Assembly (NCBI RefSeq): GCF_014283215.1
Contig: NZ_JACOMF010000020.1
Span: 27,761 to 91,760 of the forward strand
DNA: 64,000 bases
Source of the DNA: Siccirubricoccus deserti
GTDB taxonomy: Bacteria; Pseudomonadota; Alphaproteobacteria; Acetobacterales; Acetobacteraceae
Direction of reading: 5' to 3'
Shown here: piece after piece, positions 18,173 to 28,081 of the stretch
Numbering within the stretch: the first letter of the stretch is position 1
How the letters are laid out: each line of letters starts with the position of its first letter
The notes under the pieces: model-generated
What the model was told of the DNA's origin: nothing
The model's database searches: none
The model's input: only the letters and a program-made list of their open reading frames with translations
Program-made: the position numbers and the translations under genes

Positions 18173-18798
18173 CCGGCGCTCTCGGCGTGGATCATTGCCT
18201 TCTGCACCACACTGAGCAGCCCGGCGAGCACCGGGTAGAGGCCGGCGCTCAGCATCACCTGCACCACCCCCGGCATCGCCGGCGGCACCCGCCAGCCGAG
18301 CAGTGCCTGCAAGGTCCAGCCGAGCGCCGCAGCTCCAGCGGCAAAGCCGCAGAAGGCCAGCCAGACCGCCAGGAAGGATTGCCGCGCCAGGAAGCGCCGC
18401 CAGCGGGTGGCGAAGCCGTAGACCACCAGCAAGATCAATACGCCGGAGCCAAGCGGCGCCGCGCTCAGCAGGTCCAGCAGCAGTCCGAGGCCGAAGACCG
18501 CCGGCGGCGGCATCGCCGCGGGGCGGAACACCGACCAGAAGAAGATACAGGGCAGCGCCGCCGCCGCCACCACCCCAGGCATGCCGACCGGTACCGCCGC
18601 CAGCGCCAGCAGCAGCGCGGTCGAGGCGCTGGGGAAGGCGGCGCGGGCCAGCGCATCCACCTGCCGCAGCAGCCCGGGCGAGGGCTCAGGGCGGCCTTTC
18701 ATTCTGGCGTGCAGATAGGCTGGCACATCCCTGTCCTCAATCGTCGGGTCGGGCGCATCCGCGTCTTCCGGCCAAGCCCATGGATAGGCGGCGCGCAA
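18169..18798 (-). CDS. mreD: Rod shape-determining protein MreD
   Basis: 209-residue polytopic membrane protein of the elongasome. About five hydrophobic helices occupy the region from residue 57 to the end, including VFGLGLLLDLLSAAPLGSGVL, whose Leu-Asp-Leu pattern is the MreD hallmark. The N-terminal 50 residues are acidic, polar and unusual; a start at 18702 (MKGRPEPSP) would remove 32 of them, and no ribosome-binding site decides between the two. Position between mreC and mrdA supports the name. It ends overlapping mrdA by four bases. Confidence 0.85.
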   Translation of the reverse strand: MRAAYPWAWPEDADAPDPTIEDRDVPAYLHARMKGRPEPSPGLLRQVDALARAAFPSASTALLLALAAVPVGMPGVVAAAALPCIFFWSVFRPAAMPPPAVFGLGLLLDLLSAAPLGSGVLILLVVYGFATRWRRFLARQSFLAVWLAFCGFAAGAAALGWTLQALLGWRVPPAMPGVVQVMLSAGLYPVLAGLLSVVQKAMIHAESAG

Positions 18799-18865
18799 CT
18801 CTGCGCCCTGCCGCCGTCAGCGGCCGCCACATGCCGTCACCGCCGCCGACCGGCATCATTCTGGC

Positions 18866-19729
18866 CTACCGCCGCACCCGCGGTTCGGGCCGGCTCACGG
18901 AATCCGGTGGCAAGATGCCATTGAGGCCGTAGTCGAACAGCCGCACCAGATCCAGCCGGTCGAGCCGGGCGAAGAGCTCCACCTCCGGCGCCCCCGCCGC
19001 ACTCCAGCGCACCACCCCAACCGGCAGACCGGCCGGGAAGGCCCCGGCCTCGGCGCTGGTGACGACACGGTCGCCCTCGACCGGCCGCGCCCCTTCCGGC
19101 CAATGCTGCAACCTTGGCCGGGCGCCGTTGGTGCCGACCATGATGGCACGCGCCCGGCTGCCCTCCAGCGTCACCGGAATCCGGCTGTTGATGTCGGTGG
19201 CCAGCAGCACGCGGGCGGAACGGCTGCCGACCTCGGTCACCCGCCCGGCCAGGCCACGCTCGTCCAGCGCCACCTGGCCCTTGCGCAGGCTGTGATGCGG
19301 CCCGGCGGCGAGCAGCACGGCGCGGGCATAGGTGCCGCCGCCATCGGCGACGACGCGGGCGGTGGTGAAGGCCGGCGCCGCTTCCGGCACGAAGGCAAGC
19401 TGGCGGCGCAGCAGGGCATTCTCCGCCTCCAGCGCCAGCGCCGCAGCTTGCCAGCGACGCAGCCGCTCGTTCTCCTCGGTCAGCCGCAAGTTCTCGCGCC
19501 GCAGGTTGAGCAGCGCCTCGGCCTCCCGTGCCGCCTGCTGCGCCGCCGCCACCGGCTGCTGCAGCACCGCCCAGATTGGCGTCAGCAGATCCGCCAGCGC
19601 CACCCGGGCGCGTTCGGCCAGCAGCGCATCGGACTTGCCAAGCAGCATCATGCCGAATGCCGCGGCGATCAGCACGGGCAGGCTCAGACGGGCGAGCGCC
19701 AGGCGGAGCGGGATGCTCAGACGGATCAT
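18866..19729 (-). CDS. mreC: Rod shape-determining protein MreC
   Basis: 287-residue periplasmic scaffold with one N-terminal membrane helix (about residues 16-32), a coiled coil from about 60 to 105 (LRRENLRLTEENERLRRWQ) and a C-terminal beta domain containing the typical VLLATDINSRIPV and GDRVVTS segments. It links MreB to PBP2 and RodA. The C-terminus is short and basic. It lies 33 bases downstream of mreB and 67 bases ahead of mreD on the same strand. Confidence 0.93.
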   Translation of the reverse strand: MIRLSIPLRLALARLSLPVLIAAAFGMMLLGKSDALLAERARVALADLLTPIWAVLQQPVAAAQQAAREAEALLNLRRENLRLTEENERLRRWQAAALALEAENALLRRQLAFVPEAAPAFTTARVVADGGGTYARAVLLAAGPHHSLRKGQVALDERGLAGRVTEVGSRSARVLLATDINSRIPVTLEGSRARAIMVGTNGARPRLQHWPEGARPVEGDRVVTSAEAGAFPAGLPVGVVRWSAAGAPEVELFARLDRLDLVRLFDYGLNGILPPDSVSRPEPRVRR

Positions 19730-19762
19730 GCGGCCTCCACCATGGGTGGACCGGGGCCCCTA

Positions 19763-20926
<1,164 letters not shown>

Positions 20927-21063
20927 TTACCGCCCCCTTGCCCGGCGCTCAAGCATTCTGTCCATGGCACGGCCGATTCCGCCGCAGCCGCTGAACTCGC
21001 TTCCGCAACTTTCCGTTTCGCCGGGCGTTGGACCGCCGCAAACCGGCTACGGAGAAGGACGCC

Positions 21064-21306
21064 ATGCGCAAACTGAGCCTTGGATTGCTGACCCTTGCCG
21101 CCCTTGGCCTTGGCGCCTGCGGCTACTCGACCGGCGACCGGGCGGTCTCGGGCGGGTTGCTCGGGGCCGGCGCCGGGGCCGGCATCGGCGCACTGACCGG
21201 TGGTAGTGCCGGCACCGGAGCGCTGCTCGGCGGGGCCGCCGGGGCCGCGGGCGGGGCGCTGACCAGCGGCCGGGACGTCAACCTCGGGCGGCCAGCCTGG
21301 CGTTGA
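21064..21306 (+). CDS. Small glycine-zipper lipoprotein
   Basis: 80-residue envelope protein. The signal peptide ends in a lipobox LGLGAC, giving a predicted lipidated cysteine at residue 19, after which the sequence is almost entirely Gly/Ala/Leu with GxxxG spacing (LLGAGAGAGIGALTGG), a glycine-zipper membrane segment like those in 17-kDa-antigen or YMGG-type proteins. The ATG at 21064 follows GGAGAAGGA by about six bases. The role is unknown; relatives are common, abundant outer-membrane-associated peptides. It is divergent from mreB. Confidence 0.8.
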   Translation: MRKLSLGLLTLAALGLGACGYSTGDRAVSGGLLGAGAGAGIGALTGGSAGTGALLGGAAGAAGGALTSGRDVNLGRPAWR

Positions 21307-21392
21307 GGCCGGCCTGAGGCGCTCCCGAAGACGCCCGAATGGAAACAACGCGTAAGATCAAGTGATGAAGCCGGAGGCCGACCCCGGCCTTT

Positions 21393-21409
21393 GGGGGGCC
21401 GAGCCCCCC
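21393..21409. terminator. Hairpin between convergent lipoprotein and aqpZ genes
   Basis: GGGGGGC / GCCCCCC arms around a CGA loop, located 86 bases after the lipoprotein stop and 21 bases beyond the aqpZ stop. It has the same trinucleotide-loop design as the hairpin at 8873-8895; no U tract. Confidence 0.55.
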
Positions 21410-21430
21410 CACTCCCTGGCCACCGGTCGG

Positions 21431-22216
21431 CTATCGCGGTTCCCGCATCGGCATCGGCGCCATCGATTCTGGCGTCGCCAGCTTCGCCGCTTGCGCCGCC
21501 GCGGCGCGGTCGAGTTCATCCTCCGTCGCCTCGGCCGCCATCCAGCGGTGCAGTAGTCCGCCGCACACCGCGCCCAGGATCGGCGCCACCCAGAACATCC
21601 ACAACTGCTGCAGCGCCAGGCCGCCGAGCACGAAAGCGGGGCCGGTGCTGCGGGCGGGATTCACGCTGGTATTGGTCACCGGGATGCTGATCAGGTGGAT
21701 CAGTGTCAGGCACAGCCCGATGGCGATCGGTGCGAAGCCCACCGGCGCATGCGCCGAGGTGGAGCCGAGGATGACCAGCAGGAACACGGCAGTCAGCATC
21801 GCCTCCACCAGGAAGCCGGAGATCATGTCGTATTTGCCGGGCGAGGCCTCGCCGAACCCGTTCGCCGCCAACCCCTTCACCGCCAGGTCGAAGCCCGGCT
21901 GGCCGGAGGCGATGGCCCAGACCATGAAGGCGCCTGCGGTGGCACCGATCACCTGGGCGGCGATGTAGGGCAGCGCCTCAGCGGCACGGAACCGGCCGGC
22001 AACGACCAAGCCACAGGTGACCGCCGGGTTGAGGTGGCAGCCGGAGACATGGCCGATGGCGAAGGCCATGGTCAGCACCGTCAGGCCGAAGGCCAGCGAG
22101 ACGCCGACCAGCCCGATCCCGACTTCGGGGAAGCTGGCTGCCAGTACGGCGCTGCCGCAACCGCCAAGCACGAGCCAGAAGGTCCCGATGCACTCGGCAA
22201 CCAGTTTTCGTGACAC
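21431..22216 (-). CDS. aqpZ: Aquaporin Z
   Basis: 261-residue water channel of the inner membrane. Six helices and two half-helices are visible with both NPA motifs (HLNPAVTCG at 61-69, NTSVNPARS at 182-190). Selectivity-filter residues His174 and Arg189 fall at the same numbers as in E. coli AqpZ, so it should pass water and not glycerol. The GTG at 22216 is preferred: GGGAG lies eight bases upstream and the protein then opens [12 protein letters not shown] as in the family. The C-terminal 35 residues form a charged, alanine-rich tail longer than usual. Single gene. Confidence 0.93.
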   Translation of the reverse strand: MSRKLVAECIGTFWLVLGGCGSAVLAASFPEVGIGLVGVSLAFGLTVLTMAFAIGHVSGCHLNPAVTCGLVVAGRFRAAEALPYIAAQVIGATAGAFMVWAIASGQPGFDLAVKGLAANGFGEASPGKYDMISGFLVEAMLTAVFLLVILGSTSAHAPVGFAPIAIGLCLTLIHLISIPVTNTSVNPARSTGPAFVLGGLALQQLWMFWVAPILGAVCGGLLHRWMAAEATEDELDRAAAAQAAKLATPESMAPMPMREPR

Positions 22217-22395
22217 CTGCGATGCTCCCACCCGACACAAGGCCAGGATTGAACACCGATCCGCGCCGGTTGCGTCGATCACGAGAGCTTGCAAGGCGCC
22301 GAAGTAGGTGCCGCGGTGGCATCCGACGCGGCGGCTTGCTTTCGGGCGGCGCGGCTGCGACAGCGCCCGTGCAACGGAATGCAGGGAGACGCCCC

Positions 22396-22857
22396 ATGGG
22401 CAGGATCGAAGCGCGGCTGACCGACCTCGGCATCACCCTGCCGGCCCCGGCGGCGCCCGTCGCCAATTACATCCCCTTCAACGTCACCGGGCCGCTGGTG
22501 GTGATCTCCGGCCAGATCCCGCTGCGGGACGGCAAGATCGCTTACGCCGGCAAGCTCGGTAGCGGCGTTTCCATCGAGACCGGGCAGGCGGCGGCGCGGC
22601 TCTGCTTCGTCAATCTGGTGGCGCAGCTGAAGGCGGCGGTGGGCGACCTTGACCGGGTGACGCGGGTGGTGCGGCTCGGTGGCTTCATCGCCGCGGGGCC
22701 GGAGTTCACCCAGCATGCCCAGGTGATGAACGGCGCCTCCGACCTGGCGGTGGAGGTGTTCGGCGAGGCCGGGCGGCACGCCCGCACCACCATCGGCGTC
22801 CCTTCCCTGCCCGGCGATGCCGCAGTCGAGGTCGAGGGCATGTTCGAATTCGCCTGA
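22396..22857 (+). CDS. RidA/YjgF-family protein (endoribonuclease L-PSP-like)
   Basis: 153-residue protein of the RidA superfamily, YjgH-like subgroup (longer than the 128-residue RidA). Typical elements are [16 protein letters not shown], a mid-region [24 protein letters not shown], and the C-terminal [23 protein letters not shown]. Canonical RidA has an arginine in the active site at the ARxAV/I position; the equivalent here reads HARTTIGV, so the arginine is kept and 2-aminoacrylate deaminase activity is possible, but this subgroup is not well tested. The ATG at 22396 follows GGGAG by eight bases. It is convergent with a broken GNAT gene. Confidence 0.85.
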   Translation: MGRIEARLTDLGITLPAPAAPVANYIPFNVTGPLVVISGQIPLRDGKIAYAGKLGSGVSIETGQAAARLCFVNLVAQLKAAVGDLDRVTRVVRLGGFIAAGPEFTQHAQVMNGASDLAVEVFGEAGRHARTTIGVPSLPGDAAVEVEGMFEFA

Positions 22858-22871
22858 GCCTGCGCGCCCGG

Positions 22872-23341
22872 CTACAGGCGCTTGGCCATCAGCGTGACCG
22901 GGCCCTTCGGCCGCGTCAGCGTCTCCGTCGCCGCCCAGCCAAGCCGGGCATAGAGCCCCGCCGCGCCCGCGGTGTAGAGGTGGAGCCGCGTCCAGCCGAG
23001 CGCCAGGGCGGCCGCCTCCACCCGCCCGACCAGGGCCCGGGCGATGCCCTGGCCGCGGCACTCCGGCTGCACCCAGACGCCGGCGAGCCACGGGAACAAT
23101 TCGGCCCGCTCCGGCAGGTCTTCCATGGTCAGCGAGGCGGTGCCGAGGTCAGCGAGGCGGTGCCGAGCGGCACGCCCTCCCGTTCCGCCACCAAGGTTAG
23201 TGGCGGCGCCGGGCCGGTGGCGGCGCGCACCGCCGCTTCCGTCGCCACTAGGCTGTGTCCCTCCGCCGCCCACCAGGCGGCATGCAACCAGCGGGCGACA
23301 GTGGCGGCATGTGGCGTCTCCGCCACCGGGCGGATGGTCAC
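22872..23341 (-). pseudogene. GNAT acetyltransferase, frameshifted by a 20-bp tandem duplication
   Basis: Two overlapping frames together make one GNAT protein. The N-terminal frame starts at GTG 23341 (VTIRPVAETPHAATVARWLH) and reaches VAEREGVPLGTASLT; the C-terminal frame resumes GTASLTMEDLPERAELFPWL and contains the acetyl-CoA loop QPECRGQGIARALV and the terminal GLYARLGW. The junction is an exact 20-bp direct repeat (23128-23167). Removing one copy restores a single frame of about 149 residues. The start codon overlaps the metallophosphoesterase stop (GTGA), so it was the last gene of the photolyase unit. An assembly artefact is possible but a true slippage duplication looks more likely. 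Confidence 0.85.
23128..23167. repeat. 20-bp perfect tandem duplication
   Basis: Two adjacent identical 20-base units, 23128-23147 and 23148-23167, each beginning GTCAGCGAGG. Twenty is not a multiple of three, so the duplication shifts the GNAT frame. Confidence 0.95.
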
Positions 23342-24069
23342 CACGGCAGATCCACCCAACTCAGATGCCCGCCCTTGCCAGCGCCGGTGTCAAGGAACAC
23401 CGCCTGCCCGCCCAGCGCCCCCTCCTGCACATAGGGCCGGCCGTCGGTGGAGCGGCGGTCGTGGCCGCAGTACAGGGTATGGCCAGCGGGGATGCGGTCC
23501 ACCCAGTCGTGCAGCCGTTCCGGGAAGCCATCCGGCTGCATCCGCCCGGTCACCTGACCGAACAGCGCGCGAGACAGGATCGGGTCGGGCTTGCCAGCGC
23601 CGGCCTCGGGCGGGGATGGCTGCTGCAGCATCGCGGGGTGCCAGCCGGCGTGCACGAACAGCCAGCGGCCCAGCCGGAGCCAGGCCGGCGCCGCGGAAAT
23701 CTCTTCCACCGCCCGTGCCGCCAGCGACGCGCCATCCGGCGCCGCCCGCAGCTGCGCCAGGGTGCGGCCGAGCCCTTCGCCCGGAACCCGCACCTTCTGG
23801 CCGAGCAGCGCGCGGCGCAGCTTGTGGTCGTGGTTGCCGAGCAGGAAGCGGCCCCGCCTGGCATCCAACAGGCCGAACATCAGCCGCAGCACGCCGGGGC
23901 TGTCCGGCCCGTGGTCGGTCAGGTCGCCGAGCTGCAGCAGGAACAGCCCGAGCGCCTCGGCCCCCGCCACGGCATGGGTGAAGGCGGTCGCCTCGCCATG
24001 CACATCGGCCACCACACGCAGGCCCTGGAAGCCACGTGACCTGAGGTCGGCCAAGGCCGGATCCGTCAT
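23338..24069 (-). CDS. Metallophosphoesterase (ApaH/PP2A-like)
   Basis: 243-residue calcineurin-type phosphatase with all dimetal motifs: VVADVHGE near residue 20, LGDLTDHGPDS near 48, LLGNHDHKL near 76, and later histidines in FVHAGWHP and YCGHDRRS. The pattern fits symmetrical diadenosine-tetraphosphatase or serine/threonine phosphatase relatives; substrate unknown. The start at 24069 follows GGGGAGGA by four bases and overlaps the photolyase stop (ATGA), while its own stop overlaps the GNAT start (GTGA). This gene is intact although both partners are broken. Confidence 0.88.
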   Translation of the reverse strand: MTDPALADLRSRGFQGLRVVADVHGEATAFTHAVAGAEALGLFLLQLGDLTDHGPDSPGVLRLMFGLLDARRGRFLLGNHDHKLRRALLGQKVRVPGEGLGRTLAQLRAAPDGASLAARAVEEISAAPAWLRLGRWLFVHAGWHPAMLQQPSPPEAGAGKPDPILSRALFGQVTGRMQPDGFPERLHDWVDRIPAGHTLYCGHDRRSTDGRPYVQEGALGGQAVFLDTGAGKGGHLSWVDLPW

Positions 24070-25510
24070 CCATCCTCCCCTGCCGCCCGGTCGCCGATGG
24101 CGGCGAAGGCGGCCAGCGCCCGGGCGCGGCCCGCGGCATGATCCACCACCGGCAGCGGGTAGCTTCGCCCGAGTGCGACGCCGGCACCATGCAAAACCGC
24201 GGCGGGCGCCTCCCATGGCCGGTGCAGCCAGCGGTCCGGCAGCCGCGCCAGCTCGGGCACGAAGCGGCGGACGTAAGTGCCGGAGGGGTCGAATTTCTCG
24301 CCTTGCAGCACCGGGTTGAACACCCGGAAATACGGCGCCGCGTCGCTGCCGCTGCCCGCCACCCATTGCCAGGAGGCGCTGTTGGCGGCGAGGTCGGCAT
24401 CCACCAGCGTATCCCAGAACCAGGCGGCGCCGGCCTGCCAGGGTTGCAGCAGGTGCTTCACCAGCAGCGAGGCGGCGATCATCCGCACCCGGTTGTGCAT
24501 CCAGCCGAGCTGCCAGAGCTGCCGCATGCCGGCATCGACGATCGGGAAGCCGGTCTGGCCGCGCTGCCAGGCGCGCAGCAGCGCTGCATCCCTCTGCAGG
24601 GAAAGCCGGTGAAGCGCGGGCGCAACGGCTGCTCCGGCATCGTCGGCCGGTGCCACAGCAGATGATAGGAGAACTCCCGCCACAGCAACTCCGACAGGAA
24701 GGGCGAGGCGTCGGCGGGCTCAGCCGGCAGCGCCGCGCGCACCGCGTGCCAGAGTTGGCGTGGCGAGACCTCGCCCCAGTGCAGATGCGGCGACAGACCG
24801 GAGGTGCCGGCCAGCCCGGGCAGGTTGCGCCGCGCCGCATATTGCGCCACCGGACCGGCGACGAAGCGGGCCAGCCGCGCCGCGCCGCCGGCCTCGCCCG
24901 GCATCCAGGCGGCGGGAAAGGCAGCGGCCCAATCCGGGTCGCGCGGCAGCAGCGCCCAATCCGCCAGCACTTCGCCGGGTGGGGGCGATGGCATTGGATG
25001 CAGCCGCGCCGGCGCAGGCAGCGGCGGGTCCGGCTCACCCAGCGCGGCGACCGCCCTGGCAAAGGGCGTGTAGACCGCATAGGGCTGGCCGCTGCCGCTC
25101 TTCACCCGTGCCGGCTCGTGCAGCACCGCGCTGGTGGCGAGGCGCAGCCGGCGGCCGTCCGCCGCCAGCGCCTCCGCCACCCGCTGGTCGCGCTCCCGCG
25201 CCCAGGGTTCATGAAGCCTGCCGGCCAGCACCTCCGCCGCGCCCACCGCCTGCGCCAGGGCAGGGATGATGATCTCCGCACTGCCCCGCGCCAGCAGCAG
25301 CGGCGCGCCGCGCGCGGCGAGATCGGCGCCGAGCGCCGCCAGGGAATGGTGCAGCCACCAGCGCGCCGCGCCGCCCGGTGTCCAGGCGCCCGCGGCGGTT
25401 TCATCCAGCACATAGACCGGCAGCACCGGACGGTCGGCGATGGAATCGAGGGCGGGGTTGTCGGCCAAGCGAAGGTCCTGGCGGAACCAGAGAAGCGCGG
25501 GGTCCTGCAT
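24066..25510 (-). pseudogene. phr: Class I deoxyribodipyrimidine photolyase, frameshifted
   Basis: DNA photolyases repair UV-induced pyrimidine dimers using FADH and blue light. The first frame (from ATG 25510) gives the antenna-binding domain, LLWFRQDLRLADNPAL to FSYHLLWHRP, and drifts out of family after RPRFTGFPC. A second frame resumes with RDAALLRAWQRGQTGFPIVD and contains the FAD-binding WMHNRVRM, the DADLAANSASWQW segment and a normal C-terminus. The break lies at about 24592-24602 (TGCAGAGGGAT on the coding strand) and equals a two-base insertion or one-base deletion; loss of one AG would join them. The rejoined protein would be about 481 residues, the family size. Sequencing error cannot be excluded. 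Confidence 0.85.
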
Positions 25511-25593
25511 GCACTGGATCTAGGGCGCTTCGTCGATTGCACGAGCCGGCGCGGTGCAACGCATGCGAACCGATGCGTCGCTGTGGCGTCACC

Positions 25594-26083
25594 ATGCACC
25601 ACTTGAACCGGCGTGACGCGCTTGCGGCGGGTGCAAGCCTTGGCCTTGTTGCCGTCCGGCCAGGCCGCGCGCAGTGATGCAACGTGAGCGACACACAGGC
25701 CACCCATGGCCGTTTCGACCACCTCCTGGGTCGGCCGCGCCGGCGTACCGACCCGTTCCGTGGCGCCGGTACCGGCGGCGCCAGCCCGGGCTTCCAGCGG
25801 CTGCGCCCGCTGATCGGCGACCATGTGAGTTCCGGCGTGGCGCTGACATCGGCGCTGTTGATCGGCGACCGGCAGATCATGACGGTGGCCGATAGCGTGG
25901 TGCGCATCGCCTCCCGCGGCGGCACCATAGCCATCACCCCTGGCGCCAGGGCAGCAGAGTTCCACCATCGGCGCCGGCGGGCTGAATGTCGCGGCGCCCG
26001 CGGCGGTCGTACAGCCGGACATCCTCGCCACCTCCGGCGTGACCCACATCATTATGCAGGTACTGTATTCCCAAGGGCGGTGA
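25594..26083 (+). pseudogene. Tat-exported fasciclin (FAS1) domain protein remnant
   Basis: Three reading-frame pieces line up as one small secreted protein. Piece 1 (ATG 25594) is a twin-arginine signal, HHLNRRDALAAGASLGLV ending in an Ala-x-x-Ala-Gln-like site. Piece 2, in another frame (about 25684-25950), resembles the middle of FAS1: LRPLIGDHVSSGVALTSALL then a DSVVRIAS strand. Piece 3 (about 25960-26083), shifted again, gives GLNVAAPAAVVQPDILA and SGVTHIIMQVL, the FAS1 H2-like ending. Each piece is too short alone; order and spacing fit the domain. Recognition is by pattern and moderately sure. Divergent from the photolyase gene. Confidence 0.55.
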
Positions 26084-28081
26084 GGAGATCGGGGGGTGGC
26101 CCCCCGGTCTCGGCTGCAGGGAGTTCAAGGGGGCGGGCACCGCAGGCGAGAAGATGAGCGGCGATGGCATCCATCTCCGCGGCCGGGCGCGTCCTGTCAT
26201 GGAATGGATCGCCGGCGGGTGAGCCGGGTGGGATCCAGATGATGGTCTCATAGCGGGCGCGAGTGAGCAGGACGCGGTAGGTGTTGCGGATGAAGGCGTG
26301 GTCCTTGTGCGCCTGCTGCCATCCATTGCCGGAGAAATTGCGTGCCATCCAGCGGCCATCGCCGCGGATGAAATCGCGCCCCAGGCGAGGCCCACCACAT
26401 CCAGTTCGAGTCCCTGGCAGGCGTATTCCGTCGCCGCCGCTTCCAGCGCATCGGAGGCGCGGATGTCGGGCCAGCGCAGCAGGAACCAGTCGGGCACATC
26501 CTTCGCCACCACCTCGGCGCCGAGTCCCTCGGCGCGCAGGCGCCTTGCTCCGGCCGCGCGCACCAGCCCGGCACGGCGTTGGCCGCGGGCCAGGTGACGC
26601 AGCCCCGCGCGCAGCGCGCCGAGGTCGCGGGTCAGGAAATACGGCAGCGCCTCGGCCGCCTCGGCGATCCGCCGGGCCTCCGCGGCATCACCCTCCAGCA
26701 CCGCACTAACCCAGGCGGCGCCGGCGGTTTCGCGGACGCTGCGCAACGGCACGGTGAGGTCGAGATCGTCATCGATCATCAGCCATGGCGGATGGCCATT
26801 CGCCAGCCGCTGCACCGGATCTGACGCCCACAGCACCCGCGACGCCGCCGCAGCCCGCCACGCGGCATTGGCGCCAATGACGCGGCCCCATTCCCGCAGC
26901 CCCGCCTCGCCGGTGTTGATCTCCTGGCCATTGCCGATCAGTGCCACCACCACCGACCAGCCCGGACGGCGGCCCATGATCTCCAGCGTATGCGCCGGCT
27001 CGCTCATGGTGAGCCTGGAGCGCTTGTTCTGCGTGCCGGTCAGCGATTTCGCCTCATCCCAGGCGCGTTGCGCCTCGTCGAAGACGATCAGCCGCTCGGG
27101 CGGCAGCCGCGCCGGATCGGTAGCGCAATCCTCGAGGAAGCGGTGCACGTTCTGCAATGCGACCTGGGTGCGCCGCCGGGCCTCGTCCCGGCTGCATTCG
27201 CCGCGGGCAACAGCATCGCGGGCCAGCGCCACGCGCAGCACCTCGACCAGCGGCGCATTGCCGGTGAGGAAGGCGGCGCCATCCTGCCGTGCCGGGCCGA
27301 ACACCGCATTCAGCCCGCAGAGCGTCTTGCCGGCCCCGGGAATGCCGGTGACAAACACCACGATCTTCGCCGCCTCGGTGCGCGCCCGCTCGATCTGTCG
27401 GGCGATGGCGCGGGCAGTGCGGGTGAGATTGCCGGCATCGGCGCGTGCCTGGGCGATCTCCTCCACGCCATTGCGGGCGTAGAGCATCGTCGCCGCCTCG
27501 ACGATCGTCGGCACCGGCCGGTACGGAGCTTCGAGCCAGGCGGCGCCGTCCAGCGGCACCGCCGGCCTCGGCAGCGTCGCCTGCACCCAGGCAATCAGCC
27601 TGCCCAGCGCTTCGGCACCGCAGACCAGCGGCTCGGTCGGGTGGGTCGGCAGCAGCCAGGGCTGGGTGGGCGGCGCCCAATCGCCATGGCCGGCGACCAG
27701 CACCGGCACGATGGCATGGGCACGGCTGCCGGCATGGAAGTCCCGCAGGTCGAGCGCGTAATCCTCCGCCTCGGCCAGCGCTGCGCGGGTCGGTGCAGCC
27801 GTCTTGTATTCCAGGCAGAAGATGGCGCGGTCGGTCAGCACCACCGCGTCGATGCGCTTCTCCAACCGCAGCAGATCGAACTCCAGCGCGATGGTCCAGG
27901 CCGCGCCACCGGCCTCGGCCACGGCCTGGCGCAGCGACGCCAGCTGCGCATGCCAGGCGAGGTCCTGGTCCGCCGTGCCGGAGAAGCCGCGCGCCTGCTG
28001 CGCCGAAGCGAGGCGGCCGACGGTATCGGCCGGGTCGCGCGCCAGCAGCTCCGCCCCGGTGCAGGCGAACCATGCCCTCAC
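26052..28081 (-). pseudogene. Nuclease-ATPase (DUF2075-like SF1 helicase relative), frameshifted near C-terminus
   Basis: About 675 residues when rejoined. N-terminal part: RIDAVVL followed by FCLEYKT (Asp78, Glu91, Lys93), the D...ExK spacing of a PD-(D/E)XK or NERD-type nuclease. Then a P-loop ATPase: Walker A TGIPGAGKT at 244-252, Walker B LIVFDEAQRAWDEAK from 331, later ALIGNGQEIN and a C-terminal RNTYRVLLTRARYETIIW like superfamily 1 motif VI. The main frame leaves the family after ELDVVGLAWGA; adding one base in the GCGCCCC run at about 26375-26382 restores DFIRGDGRWMARNFSGNGW and the true end at 26052. It starts with GTG overlapping the EamA stop. Cellular role unknown; DNA repair or defence is inference. 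Confidence 0.75.
26085..26111. terminator. Strong hairpin after the fasciclin remnant
   Basis: Twelve-position stem GAGATCGGGGGG / CCCCCCGGTCTC (one G-U/A-C type mismatch) with a TGG loop. It begins two bases after the fasciclin stop and lies inside the end of the opposing nuclease-ATPase gene, so it can act only for plus-strand transcripts without cutting the minus transcript early. Confidence 0.55.

Noticed and set aside
16097..18238. A 713-codon plus-strand frame over rodA/mrdA
   Set aside because: Antisense shadow of mrdA with low-complexity composition and no motif; mrdA has all three penicillin-binding motifs.
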